A program made the translations under genes and the position numbers. Below are positions 1 to 8,453 of a stretch of DNA of 64,000 nucleotides, piece by piece (position 1 is the stretch's first letter; every line of letters starts with the position of its first letter). Source of the stretch: an uncultured Bacillaceae bacterium (GTDB lineage: Bacteria > Bacillota > Bacilli > Bacillales > Amphibacillaceae). The stretch spans positions 62,001-126,000 of the forward strand of contig CALAMD010000055.1 in the NCBI GenBank assembly GCA_937925695.1, written 5' to 3'. Under the pieces are notes generated by a model. That model had not been told where the DNA came from and did not search any database. It saw only the letters and a list, made by a program, of their open reading frames with translations.

Positions 1-733
1 AGTCGTAAGCTAAATGTTGGAATTGATCACCAAAGGTCGCCTCATGAATGAGGATATCTGAATCTTTGACAAACTCTTTAAGTTCACTAACATAACGGGT
101 ATCACCAAGTATAGTGACTATGCGTCCCTTTTTATCTGGACCGACAACATCTTTACGGTGGATCACTTGACCATCATCTAAAATCGTTGTTTCATTTTCT
201 TTAATTTCTCGATAAATTGGACCTGGTTTAATACCGCGGGCCAATAATTTATCGACTAAAAGTTCACCTGGTTTATCCTTCTCGATAATGCGAAATCCAA
301 AACTAGGGATACCATGATCAAGTTGATGACAATAAACGGTAAACTCGTCATTATTAAAAAGCTTGCCTTCACTGATTTCATGGATGATTAAAGGATAAGT
401 CAGATGACTAGCACTAATAGACAGGCTTGTCTCAACATATTCTTTAATCCCTTTAGGTCCATAGATTGTTAATGGTTCATCACCGCCTTGGAAAGAACGA
501 CTACTTAGCAGACCAGGTAAGCCAAAAATATGATCGCCATGAAGATGGGTAATAAATATTTTAGTGATTTTTCTTGGTTTAATCGTCGTATGTAATATTT
601 GATGTTGGGTGGCTTCACCACAATCAAACAGCCAAATTTCGTTTAATTCCTGCAATAATAGTAATGCAATGGCTGAAACATTCCGTTCTTTTGACGGAAC
701 ACCAGCGCCAGTACCAAGAAATTGGATTTCCAT
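1..733 (-). CDS. rnz: Ribonuclease Z (partial, C-terminus outside window)
   Basis: This gene encodes the N-terminal 244 residues of ribonuclease Z, the metallo-beta-lactamase-fold endonuclease that matures tRNA 3' ends in the cytoplasm. The start is an ATG at 731-733 with a GGAGG about eight bases upstream. The zinc-binding motif THLHGDH lies near residue 60, followed by the GLPGLL segment typical of the family, and a second metal-ligand region with GDTR near residue 215. The reading frame is open to the window edge, so the gene is cut, not broken. It is the last gene of a minus-strand group with namA and a phosphodiesterase, 17 bases after namA, as in Bacillus where rnz and namA are neighbours. 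Confidence 0.95.
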   Translation of the reverse strand, partial: MEIQFLGTGAGVPSKERNVSAIALLLLQELNEIWLFDCGEATQHQILHTTIKPRKITKIFITHLHGDHIFGLPGLLSSRSFQGGDEPLTIYGPKGIKEYVETSLSISASHLTYPLIIHEISEGKLFNNDEFTVYCHQLDHGIPSFGFRIIEKDKPGELLVDKLLARGIKPGPIYREIKENETTILDDGQVIHRKDVVGPDKKGRIVTILGDTRYVSELKEFVKDSDILIHEATFGDQFQHLAYD

Positions 734-750
734 TGGTTATATCCTCCGTT

Positions 751-1767
751 CTAATTCCACCCACGCTCATACTGTTTAGGTGCTTGTAATTGGTAATTCA
801 GCTCATCAGCTGCAACTTTAGCCCAGTAAGGATTTCGGAGTAAAGACCGACCAATAAACACGAGATCTGCCCGGTTATTTTGTAAGATTTCTTCTGCCTG
901 TAATCCAGATGTAATCAAGCCAACAGCTCCTGTTTTTATTTGCACCTCTTGCTTGATTTCTTCGCATTTTTTCACTTGGTAACCAGGGTATGTATGAACC
1001 GCTGCCGGTACAACTCCACCTGAGCTACAATCGATTAATGTAACGCCTTGTGCTTTCATTCTGTTAGCGAAGTAAAGCATATCTTCCCATGTGTTGCCGT
1101 TTGGATTGTATTCATCGGTTGAGATACGAACAAATAATGGTCCAGTCCATACTTCCTGAACAGCATCTATAATTTGTTCAAGGAACCGATAGCGATTTTC
1201 TCGACTTCCACCATATTCATCTGTTCGCTTATTCGTTAACGGCGATAGGAATTGGTTAATTAAGTAGCCGTGGGCAGCATGGATTTCAATGATGTCAAAA
1301 CCAGCTAATTTAGAACGTTTTGCACCTTGTTGAAAGGCTTGGATCGTTGTTTCGATCTCTTCAATTGTCATTGCTTTTGGCACTTGATATGTATGATCAA
1401 ACTGAATTGCTGAAGGCGCATAAATAGGATCTGGTAATTCTGCCTTTCGGCCAGCATGGGCGAGTTGAATCGCTGTTTTTGAACCATAGCTATGAAGTTC
1501 TTGATTTAATCTTTGAAAACCTTCAATATGACGATCATCCCAAATACCTAAATCATAACTAGAAATTCGACCTTCTGGTTGTACCGCAGTTGCTTCAATC
1601 ATGATTAACCCTACTTGTCCAACTGCTCGTGAAGCATAGTGTGTTATATGAAAAGGTGTCACATCACCATTTTGTTCCGTTGATGAATACATACACATTG
1701 GTGACATGACGATCCGGTTTTTTAGTGAAACTCCTTCAATGTTAATCGGTGAAAAAAGTTTTACCAA
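751..1767 (-). CDS. namA: NADPH dehydrogenase NamA, old yellow enzyme family
   Basis: The product is a 338-residue FMN-dependent oxidoreductase of the old yellow enzyme family, which reduces activated C=C bonds of enones with NADPH. The start is a TTG at 1765-1767, chosen because GGAGG lies at a normal distance. Near residue 26 the motif SPMCMYS carries the Cys and Tyr typical of the YqjM (thermophilic-like) subgroup; HAGRKAE near residue 105 and HAAHGYL-NQFLSP near residue 165 are flavin and substrate-site signatures. Length equals that of B. subtilis YqjM. It lies 12 bases downstream of the phosphodiesterase gene and 17 bases upstream of rnz, so the three are probably co-transcribed. The physiological substrate is not known from sequence. 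Confidence 0.95.
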   Translation of the reverse strand: MVKLFSPINIEGVSLKNRIVMSPMCMYSSTEQNGDVTPFHITHYASRAVGQVGLIMIEATAVQPEGRISSYDLGIWDDRHIEGFQRLNQELHSYGSKTAIQLAHAGRKAELPDPIYAPSAIQFDHTYQVPKAMTIEEIETTIQAFQQGAKRSKLAGFDIIEIHAAHGYLINQFLSPLTNKRTDEYGGSRENRYRFLEQIIDAVQEVWTGPLFVRISTDEYNPNGNTWEDMLYFANRMKAQGVTLIDCSSGGVVPAAVHTYPGYQVKKCEEIKQEVQIKTGAVGLITSGLQAEEILQNNRADLVFIGRSLLRNPYWAKVAADELNYQLQAPKQYERGWN

Positions 1768-1779
1768 GTTACATCCTCC

Positions 1780-2520
1780 TTAGTTGTTCAATTGATTTAA
1801 TTGACGGTAATGTAAGGCAAGATCTGGTACGTCGGTAAAAATAGCTCGACATCCTTTGTTAAAACAATGAATCATTTGGCGAGGCTTATTTACGGTAAAT
1901 ATAGAAAGATCTATTTTATGCTGTTTCGCCTCAGTTACAATTTGTGTAGTTAATGCACTATATTTAAGGTGAATGGCTTGGACGTCAAGTGCCATTGCTC
2001 GCTCAATCAACTTGTGATTTGCCTTTGTTGTTAATAAAGCACGTTTGACGTGATGATAAAGTCTTTGCATCCGTTTTAAACTGTTGACATTAAAAGTTGA
2101 AATGATTGTTTGGGGTAACAACTTATAATGGTCAAGCATTTCGTAAATAATACTCTCGAGGTGCTTATAATCAATTTTATTATTTTTTAACTCAATGTTT
2201 AAATATAATGATTTATGTGTGATCCAGATACAAAATTCCTCTAAGGATATAATTTGTTCTCCGGTATAGCGCTGATCAAACCACGATCCGGCATCAAAAC
2301 TTTTTAATTCATTGAAAGTATAATCTTTTATATAACCAGTCCCATTTGTTGTTCGGTCGATCGTTTCATCATGGATGATAACCGGTACTTGATCTTTTGT
2401 TAAATGGACATCAAATTCAATACCTTCGGCTCCTAATTGGTCGGCTAATTGAAAGGCAGCCATGGTATTTTCTGGCGCATACATACTTGCACCACGGTGA
2501 GCAAAAATTTTTGTCGTCAA
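1780..2520 (-). CDS. Glycerophosphodiester phosphodiesterase
   Basis: This 246-residue protein belongs to the GDPD family, which hydrolyses glycerophosphodiesters to glycerol 3-phosphate and an alcohol. The family signature HRGASMYAPENT is at the N-terminus, followed by EFDVHLTKDQVPVIIHD with the metal-binding Glu and Asp and the second catalytic His, and a late FTVNKP motif of the TIM barrel. I chose the TTG at 2518-2520 because GAGGTG sits six bases upstream; an ATG at 2542-2544 in frame has no ribosome binding site. No signal peptide is visible, so it is likely cytoplasmic. It is the first gene of the minus-strand group with namA and rnz. Confidence 0.92.
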   Translation of the reverse strand: MTTKIFAHRGASMYAPENTMAAFQLADQLGAEGIEFDVHLTKDQVPVIIHDETIDRTTNGTGYIKDYTFNELKSFDAGSWFDQRYTGEQIISLEEFCIWITHKSLYLNIELKNNKIDYKHLESIIYEMLDHYKLLPQTIISTFNVNSLKRMQRLYHHVKRALLTTKANHKLIERAMALDVQAIHLKYSALTTQIVTEAKQHKIDLSIFTVNKPRQMIHCFNKGCRAIFTDVPDLALHYRQLNQLNN

Positions 2521-2624
2521 CCTTTGCACCTCTTCCTTAAGCATTCATATATACATTACCATAAGAAAAGTTATTTTTTATCACAAATTCATTTATTTTT
2601 AAATTCCTTGGAAATTTTTTACGG

Positions 2625-2654
2625 TTGAAAGACGAACATATGATCGGTTATATT
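2625..2654 (+). promoter_or_regulatory. Sigma-A promoter with LexA (DinR) operator in the spacer
   Basis: A -35 TTGAAA (2625-2630) and a -10 TATATT (2649-2654) are separated by 18 bases. The spacer holds CGAACATATGATCG at 2633-2646, which matches 12 of 14 positions of the Bacillus LexA box CGAACRNRYGTTYC. A repressor bound there would block polymerase. It stands about 95 bases before a Y-family polymerase gene, a classic SOS target. The operator call rests on pattern matching only. Confidence 0.65.
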
Positions 2655-2748
2655 AAAGGTAACAGCGAAAATAGTGAATAATTATTTCCTGAAGTGTGAA
2701 AAAATTTTAGCTTAGTTAAAATCATAGACCTACGAGGAGGTTATTCTT

Positions 2749-4020
2749 ATGAATCCACGCATTGATTATCATAATTTTCCAGACAGAAATATTTTATGTG
2801 TGGATATGAAAAGTTTCTATGCCAGTTGTGCTGCATTAACCCTTGGACTAGATCCTATTTCATCCTATGTAGCTGTCGTTGCTGATGTCAATCGTCCTGG
2901 CAGCGTTGTACTAGCAGCATCACCCGCGTTAAAGCGAGATTATGGGATTCGTACGGGCAGTCGTTTATTTGAAATACCTGATGTTTCAGATATTCATCTT
3001 GTTTCAGCGCAAATGAATTTATACTTAGATGTTTCATTAGAAATTACCCGTTTATTTCATAAATATGTTCCTAAAGAATCGATTCATACGTATAGCGTGG
3101 ATGAAAGTTTTCTGGAAGTAGATGGTACAGAAAAATTATGGGGGAGTGCTGAAGAAGTTGCCAACTTGATTATTCAAGATATTAAAGAAACCTTTGGACT
3201 TGTTGCAACGATTGGCATTGGTCCTAATATGTTAATGGCAAAATTATGCCTCGACTTAGAAGCTAAAAAACAAGGCATTGCCCGTTGGACTTATGATGAC
3301 ATCCCCCAAAAACTCTGGCCTGTTTCACCATTATCAAAAATGTGGGGGATTGGTTCTCGTTTAGAACGCCGTTTAAATAAAATGGGGATCACAACGGTGG
3401 GGGAATTGGCTCATTATCCCCTTGAAAGATTAGAAAAGGCCTTTGGTGTCATGGGAAATCAACTGTACTATCATGCCCACGGGATTGATCTCTCAGAGAT
3501 TGGTGCACCCATTTTAGCCGGACAGAAGAGTTACGGTAAAAGTCAAATCTTACTTCAAGATTATCCAAATCCAAAAGAAGTGTCCCATGTTATTTTAGAA
3601 ATGTGTGAAGAAGTGGCCTGGCGCGCAAGATCGGAGCGTAAAGCAGGCAGAACGATTAGTCTCGGTATTGGTTATAGTAAGCATGAAGGGGGCGGTGGAT
3701 TTTATCGTTCTATTTCTATCGAGCATCCGACAAATATTACGATGGAAATTTATCGGGCTTGTCAATACTTGTTTCAAAAACATTACGAAGAAAAAACAGT
3801 CCGCAAAATTACTATTGCTTTAACGAATATTTGTGATGATCGTTACGTGCAATTAGATTTACTGGCCCATGATCGCATAAAAGAACGCAAGCTCGGTTAT
3901 ACGATCGATTCGATTCGTGAAAAATATGGTAAGGATGCTTTATTACGTGCCGTCTCTTTTACAGATGCTGGAACAGCATTAACAAGAAGCAAACTCGTTG
4001 GTGGTCATTATGCTGAATAA
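2749..4020 (+). CDS. polY2: Y-family translesion DNA polymerase (PolY2/UvrX type)
   Basis: This 423-residue protein is an error-prone polymerase that copies past damaged bases. The N-terminal catalytic region has LCVDMKSFYASC (first metal Asp near residue 19 and the tyrosine steric gate) and YSVDESF near residue 117 with the acidic pair; a helix-hairpin-helix segment (MWGIGSRLERRLNKMGI) is near residue 200, and a little-finger domain follows. It resembles YqjW/UvrX more than DinB because of the ADVNRPGSVVLAAS segment. The start has a strong GAGGAGG site upstream. The gene stands alone after a LexA-type operator, consistent with SOS induction. nudF follows after 67 bases. Confidence 0.92.
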   Translation: MNPRIDYHNFPDRNILCVDMKSFYASCAALTLGLDPISSYVAVVADVNRPGSVVLAASPALKRDYGIRTGSRLFEIPDVSDIHLVSAQMNLYLDVSLEITRLFHKYVPKESIHTYSVDESFLEVDGTEKLWGSAEEVANLIIQDIKETFGLVATIGIGPNMLMAKLCLDLEAKKQGIARWTYDDIPQKLWPVSPLSKMWGIGSRLERRLNKMGITTVGELAHYPLERLEKAFGVMGNQLYYHAHGIDLSEIGAPILAGQKSYGKSQILLQDYPNPKEVSHVILEMCEEVAWRARSERKAGRTISLGIGYSKHEGGGGFYRSISIEHPTNITMEIYRACQYLFQKHYEEKTVRKITIALTNICDDRYVQLDLLAHDRIKERKLGYTIDSIREKYGKDALLRAVSFTDAGTALTRSKLVGGHYAE

Positions 4021-4087
4021 AGTTTTTATCTACGACGTTGGACTTGTGTTAAAATGAATACATTAAGATGAATAAGGATGGTATTTT

Positions 4088-4633
4088 ATGGATAAGTTTG
4101 CTGAAAAAACGCTTCATACCGAACATATTTTTAAAGGTAAGATCTTTTCTGTACAAGTAGATAAGGTACAATTACCAGATGGAAAAACTTCAACCCGTGA
4201 GCTGGTAAAACATCCTGGAGCAGTGGCAGTGATTCCTATCACTGAGGATAAGAAAATTCTCTTTGTTGAACAATATCGCAAGCCATTAGAAAAATCGCTG
4301 ATTGAAATCCCAGCTGGGAAATTGGAGCCCGGAGAGAAACCAGAAGTAACAGCCATTCGTGAACTAGAAGAGGAAACAGGGTATACGACGAGTAACTTAA
4401 CTTATGTTACTTCTTTCTACACATCACCAGGATTTGCAGATGAACTCATGTATATTTATTTGGCGACCGATCTCAAACAATTACGAGAGCCAGTTTCAGG
4501 GGATGAAGATGAGTTTGTTGAGCTCTTACCGCTAACTTTAGATGAGGCAGAAGCATACGTTCAAAACCAACGTATTCACGATGCTAAAACAAATTATGCT
4601 GTTTTATACTTGCGAGCATTGGGGATATTGTAA
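4088..4633 (+). CDS. nudF: ADP-ribose pyrophosphatase (Nudix hydrolase)
   Basis: The 181-residue product is a Nudix hydrolase that splits ADP-ribose into AMP and ribose 5-phosphate. The Nudix box starts at residue 77 (GKLEPGEKPEVTAIREL, then EEETGY), fully matching GX5EX7REUXEEXGU. Upstream, the segment EQYRKPLEKSLIEIPAGK is typical of the ADP-ribose-specific subgroup. Length matches Bacillus NudF. The next gene, an endonuclease Q homologue, begins only three bases after the stop, so the two are translationally linked. The ribosome binding site AAGGATGG is close to the ATG. Confidence 0.94.
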   Translation: MDKFAEKTLHTEHIFKGKIFSVQVDKVQLPDGKTSTRELVKHPGAVAVIPITEDKKILFVEQYRKPLEKSLIEIPAGKLEPGEKPEVTAIRELEEETGYTTSNLTYVTSFYTSPGFADELMYIYLATDLKQLREPVSGDEDEFVELLPLTLDEAEAYVQNQRIHDAKTNYAVLYLRALGIL

Positions 4634-4635
4634 AA

Positions 4636-5805
4636 ATGTTGAGGGCTTATTTTGCTGATATGCATATTCATATTGGGCGTGACCTCAATCATCGTCCAGT
4701 AAAAATTACCGCAGCTAAGACACTCACCTTAACAAACATATTAGTAGAATCAAGTCGTCGTAAAGGCATTGATTTAGTCGGAATGATCGATGGCCATGTG
4801 CCGGCTGTACAACAAGAAATAAAACAACTCATTCAAGAGGGGAAGGCAAAAGAATTACCTGATGGTGGGATTAAATTTGAAGAAGTCACCCTGATATTAG
4901 GATCTGAAATTGAATTATATGATGAACATTGTCAAGGGCCCATCCATGTACTGACGTATTTTCCAACTTTAAAATCGATCGAACAGTTTTCCCATTGGTT
5001 AACAGATAAAATGACGAATATTACGCTAAGCTCCCAACGTTATTATGGCACAGCAAAAGCTCTCCAATTTAAAGTAAAAGAATTAGGTGGGCTGTTTATT
5101 CCAGCCCATGTGTTTACCCCGTTCAAAAGTCTTTATGGAAAAGGTGTTCATAGATCGTTAACAGAAGTATTTGCACCTGATTTAATCGATGGTATTGAAT
5201 TAGGATTAAGTGCAGATACCGAGATGGCTGATCAAATTAAGGAACTACATCATTATCCGTTTTTAACAAATTCAGATGCCCATTCGTTAGCTAAGATTGC
5301 GCGAGAATATCAACAAGTTGTCATGAAATCTCCTAATTTTAAAGAATTTAAATGGGCATTACAAGATAAACACGGTCGTCATATTCGCAAAAATTATGGG
5401 CTTCATCCGAAATTAGGAAAATATTTTTCAACAGTATGTCAAAATTGCTATACCACACTAACACCTACAGCAACATTATGCATGGCTTGTGGAGAAAACA
5501 AAATTGTCAAAGGAGTCAATGATCGGGTTAAAGAATTAGCAGATGCAAACAAAAATCCGAAAAAACGACCTCCCTATTTATATCAAGTGCCATTAGAGTA
5601 TTTACCATCTTTAGGACCGAAAACGCTAGATAAATTATTAGCAAGATTTAACACAGAAATGAACGTGATTCATATGGTTCCCTTAGAAGAACTACAAAAA
5701 GTTATTTCTGCTAAACTAGCCTCAATGATCATTCAAATGCGCCATGGTCAGTTAACGATTCATGCTGGCGGGGGAGGAAAATATGGCAGTGTAGAAGCGC
5801 CTTAA
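4636..5805 (+). CDS. Endonuclease Q family protein (PHP domain, zinc finger, HhH)
   Basis: This 389-residue protein matches the family formerly called YqxK or putative helicase and now grouped with endonuclease Q, which nicks DNA at deaminated bases such as uracil and hypoxanthine. The N-terminal PHP domain shows FADMHIHIGRD, IDGHVP, GSEIELY, FIPAHVFTPF and NSDAHSL, which supply the metal-binding His and Asp/Glu residues. Residues about 268-290 hold a CX2C-X14-CX2C zinc finger (CQNC...CMAC). A helix-hairpin-helix segment (PSLGPKTLDKLL) lies near residue 330. It begins three bases after nudF. Family membership is firm from motifs; activity on deaminated DNA is inferred from characterised archaeal and Bacillus homologues. 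Confidence 0.85.
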   Translation: MLRAYFADMHIHIGRDLNHRPVKITAAKTLTLTNILVESSRRKGIDLVGMIDGHVPAVQQEIKQLIQEGKAKELPDGGIKFEEVTLILGSEIELYDEHCQGPIHVLTYFPTLKSIEQFSHWLTDKMTNITLSSQRYYGTAKALQFKVKELGGLFIPAHVFTPFKSLYGKGVHRSLTEVFAPDLIDGIELGLSADTEMADQIKELHHYPFLTNSDAHSLAKIAREYQQVVMKSPNFKEFKWALQDKHGRHIRKNYGLHPKLGKYFSTVCQNCYTTLTPTATLCMACGENKIVKGVNDRVKELADANKNPKKRPPYLYQVPLEYLPSLGPKTLDKLLARFNTEMNVIHMVPLEELQKVISAKLASMIIQMRHGQLTIHAGGGGKYGSVEAP

Positions 5806-5966
5806 TCACCCTAGATGACTTTGCACTACGCAAAAGATTAAATCTATTAACAATAAATGTTTCATAAAAATTGGTATGAATATTGGGAATACCTCATAGT
5901 TTTTAAGTATAGATAAAGATAGAGTCTAGCCAATAAGGGATAGATTTAGAGAAATGGAGGATTCCC

Positions 5967-6617
5967 ATGTATACGAAAAGAACCCAGCTGCACCAGCATT
6001 TTCAAGAATACGCAACGATTTACATTTTTATGATCATTTTATTTCTCACCGGCATTGTTTTTGGTGCCATCATCGTTAATAGTATGAGCTTTATGCAAAA
6101 GCAAGATCTCTTTTTCTATTTGGAAAGGTTTTTTGGCCAAATCACAGCGGATCAACAAGTTGAAGGGAAATCAATTTTTATCAGTAGTTTCTTTTATCAC
6201 ATTCGCTACTTACTCTTATTATGTTTGTTAGGTTTATCTGTTATAGGGCTTCCTTTAGTATGGATATTGTTATTTTTAAAAGGACTGGTTGTTGGTTTTT
6301 CGGTCGGTTTTATTGTGAATCAACTAGGGGGACAAGGGTTATTACTAGCATCTCTAGCAATTGCACCACAAAATCTGGTGATTATCCCAGTCTATATTAT
6401 CGGTGGTAGTCTTTCGATGATTTTTTCCCTCACCTTATTAGGTAAATTGTTTTCTCGAAAAATATCCCAGCCGATTATCCGACCATTTACTAAATATATG
6501 ATCGCCTTTTCGTGTCTCATGATTGTCACTATCGTTGCATCCTTTATCGAAGCTTTTATTGCGAATGGTGCGATGCAAGCATTGATTAAAACATATTTTT
6601 CTTATACTATACTTTGA
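5967..6617 (+). CDS. spoIIM: Stage II sporulation protein M
   Basis: SpoIIM is a 216-residue polytopic membrane protein. With SpoIID and SpoIIP it forms the mother-cell machine that thins septal peptidoglycan and drives engulfment of the forespore. Five hydrophobic helices can be seen, at about residues 18-38, 75-95, 97-118, 125-150 and 172-200. The ATG has GGAGG seven bases upstream. The order spoIIM-fur matches Bacillus. The 161 bases upstream hold no sigma-E promoter that I could accept. The end of the gene overlaps the -35 element of the fur promoter. Confidence 0.93.
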   Translation: MYTKRTQLHQHFQEYATIYIFMIILFLTGIVFGAIIVNSMSFMQKQDLFFYLERFFGQITADQQVEGKSIFISSFFYHIRYLLLLCLLGLSVIGLPLVWILLFLKGLVVGFSVGFIVNQLGGQGLLLASLAIAPQNLVIIPVYIIGGSLSMIFSLTLLGKLFSRKISQPIIRPFTKYMIAFSCLMIVTIVASFIEAFIANGAMQALIKTYFSYTIL

Positions 6618-6642
6618 CAGTCGTTTCCACAGTGCATATAAT
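6614..6642 (+). promoter_or_regulatory. Consensus sigma-A promoter of fur
   Basis: TTGACA at 6614-6619 and TATAAT at 6637-6642 are exact consensus hexamers with the ideal 17-base spacer. The -35 element overlaps the stop codon of spoIIM. Its position 28 bases before the fur ATG shows that any longer fur reading frame starting at 6614 is not real. Confidence 0.85.
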
Positions 6643-6670
6643 AAAGATGGGAATTGTGGAGGGATTTGCC

Positions 6671-7123
6671 ATGGAACATCGCATTGATCGGATAAAAAAA
6701 CAATTACATGCAAAAAGTTATAAATTAACCCCGCAACGTGAAGCAACGTTAAAGGTGCTATTAGAGCGTGAAAATGACCATTTAAGTGCTGAAGAAATTT
6801 TTCTACTCGTCAAAGAAAAAGCACCTGAAATTGGTTTAGCCACAGTGTACCGGACGTTAGAATTATTATCTGAATTAAAAATTGTCGATAAAATTAATTT
6901 TGGTGATGGCGTCTCTCGTTATGATTTAAGAAAAGAAGGGGCGAATCATTTTCATCATCATCTCATATGTATTGAATGTGGTTCAGTTGAAGAAATTGTT
7001 GATGATTTATTAGGAGATGTGGAAAAAATAGTAGAATCCGATTGGGGATTTGAAGTAAAAGATCATCGCCTAACGTTTCATGGCATTTGTAAACAATGTC
7101 AAACATCGACGGTAAAAACCTAA
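6671..7123 (+). CDS. fur: Ferric uptake regulator family transcription factor
   Basis: This 150-residue protein is a Fur-family metalloregulator that represses iron acquisition genes when loaded with ferrous iron. The winged helix contains KLTPQREATL near residue 18 and LATVYRTLELL near residue 55. The metal-binding segment NHFHHHLICIECG near residue 95 gives the regulatory histidines and the first structural CX2C, and CKQC near the C-terminus gives the second. ATG at 6671 is preceded by GGAGG; the longer frame begins inside the promoter. Synteny with spoIIM, yqzK and xerD supports Fur itself, rather than the PerR or Zur paralogues. Confidence 0.93.
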   Translation: MEHRIDRIKKQLHAKSYKLTPQREATLKVLLERENDHLSAEEIFLLVKEKAPEIGLATVYRTLELLSELKIVDKINFGDGVSRYDLRKEGANHFHHHLICIECGSVEEIVDDLLGDVEKIVESDWGFEVKDHRLTFHGICKQCQTSTVKT

Positions 7124-7149
7124 ATTGATCAATGTTCCTATGTTATCTT

Positions 7150-7183
7150 GCCTTTTTTCCAATTAAGAAGGAAGGCTTTTTTT
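7150..7183 (+). terminator. Rho-independent terminator after fur
   Basis: A 10-pair stem (GCCTTTTTTC with GAAGGAAGGC, two G-U pairs) encloses a seven-base loop and runs into eight T residues. It lies 26 bases after the fur stop. Confidence 0.75.
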
Positions 7184-7293
7184 GTACCATAGATTAAGAT
7201 ACTAGTAAAACAATCTTACCATTCTATGTATAATGTTCTCTTTTTTTGGCATATCTTTAATAATACCAATGTTTGAGAAAGGAGATATGTCAT

Positions 7294-7500
7294 ATGAGAA
7301 CAACGATATGGGACATGGTTAAAGTATTAATTATTTTTATTGTTTGTACGTTTATCTTTTATTTTGGTCTTAGAGTTCTGCATGCAGAATATGAGCAATA
7401 TCATCGATATGACACTCCAGAAGGCCCTGCTATTAAAGTGTTTAATACAGAGGACTCACTTTTAGAACGACTCAATTTATTTTTTAGATTAGGGGAGTAA
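7294..7500 (+). CDS. YqzK-like small membrane protein (DUF4227)
   Basis: This 68-residue protein has one membrane-spanning segment at about residues 7-27 followed by a charged region, HAEYEQYHRYDTPEGPAIKV. It has the position and features of B. subtilis YqzK, which lies between fur and xerD and has no known function. The ATG at 7294 is chosen because AAAGGAGAT precedes it by about eight bases; an in-frame TTG at 7273 has no such site. xerD follows after five bases, so the two are probably co-transcribed. Confidence 0.8.
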   Translation: MRTTIWDMVKVLIIFIVCTFIFYFGLRVLHAEYEQYHRYDTPEGPAIKVFNTEDSLLERLNLFFRLGE

Positions 7501-7505
7501 ATAGA

Positions 7506-8399
7506 ATGTTTAATGAAATTGTTCAAGATTATCTTCATTTTTTACAAATAGAAAAAGGATTATCTGAGAACACGTTAAAATCGTATCGGCGTGACATAAA
7601 ACAGTATGTTCAGTATGTAGAAAAAGTATTACAAAAATCGAAGGTAACATCTATTACGAGAAGCGATATTGTCGATTACCTACAAATTTTAAAAGATGAT
7701 GGAAAATCAACTTCAACGATTGCTCGCGTTATTTCATCACTTCGTTCTTTTCATCAGTTTTTAGTTTACGAACAACTATCTCATCATGATCCCACATTAC
7801 ATATAGAAATACCACGACAAAATAGAAAGCTTCCCGATATCTTATCTACTGAAGAGGTTGATAAACTATTAGCCATTGATGATCCATCCCCATTAGGTAT
7901 TAGAAATAAAGCTATGTTGGAACTATTATATGCTACTGGACTACGCGTGAGTGAGTTAATTTCTTTAAAGGTTAGTGATTTACATTTAACGCTTGGTTTT
8001 GTTCGTTGTCTTGGTAAAGGATCGAAAGAACGCATTGTGCCTCTAGGTGATATCGCCCAGCAAGCAGTTGAAACATACTTACAAGCTGCTAGAGGGAAAT
8101 TAATGAAAAAAACAGCTGAGCACAATATTCTGTTTGTCAACCAGCGGGGGAGACCATTAACACGTCAAGGGTTTTGGAAGATTCTCAAAAAAATTGCTAA
8201 TGATAACGGGTTAAAGAAAACGATTACACCCCATACGTTACGCCATTCATTCGCAACCCACTTATTAGAAAATGGGGCAGATTTACGAGCAGTCCAGGAA
8301 ATGTTAGGACATACCGATATCTCAACAACACAAATCTATACCCATGTCACCCGCACTCGTTTAAAGGATGTATATGAGTCATACCATCCAAGAGCATAA
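7506..8399 (+). CDS. xerD: Tyrosine recombinase XerD (RipX)
   Basis: XerD works with a second recombinase (CodV/XerC) at the dif site to resolve chromosome dimers. The 297-residue product has the SAM-like N-terminal DNA-binding domain (residues 1-90) and the catalytic domain with all active-site residues: Arg in ATGLRVSEL near residue 146, Lys in GKGSKER near residue 172, HTLRHSFATHLL near residue 243, His in LGHTDISTTQIYTHV and the tyrosine nucleophile in its last part. The length and placement next to fur and deoB match Bacillus ripX. No dif site was recognised in this window. Confidence 0.94.
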   Translation: MFNEIVQDYLHFLQIEKGLSENTLKSYRRDIKQYVQYVEKVLQKSKVTSITRSDIVDYLQILKDDGKSTSTIARVISSLRSFHQFLVYEQLSHHDPTLHIEIPRQNRKLPDILSTEEVDKLLAIDDPSPLGIRNKAMLELLYATGLRVSELISLKVSDLHLTLGFVRCLGKGSKERIVPLGDIAQQAVETYLQAARGKLMKKTAEHNILFVNQRGRPLTRQGFWKILKKIANDNGLKKTITPHTLRHSFATHLLENGADLRAVQEMLGHTDISTTQIYTHVTRTRLKDVYESYHPRA

Positions 8400-8453
8400 A
8401 CATAATTTAATTTGCAGATGATATAGGGGTATCAACTCATAGGAGGATAATGG

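Noticed and set aside
5862..5902. Sigma-E promoter before spoIIM (GAATATT, CATAGTTT)
   Set aside because: The -35-like and -10-like words are only 9 to 10 bases apart and the -10 has several mismatches.
5897..5960. Row of TAG/GAG triplets before spoIIM that could be a TRAP binding site
   Set aside because: About seven triplets are present and the last overlaps the ribosome binding site, but their spacing (6 to 13 bases between starts) does not fit the regular two- to three-base spacers TRAP needs, and spoIIM is not a tryptophan gene.
6608..6640. PerR-like box at the fur promoter
   Set aside because: Only one half-site (TTATACT) resembles the consensus; the other half does not match.
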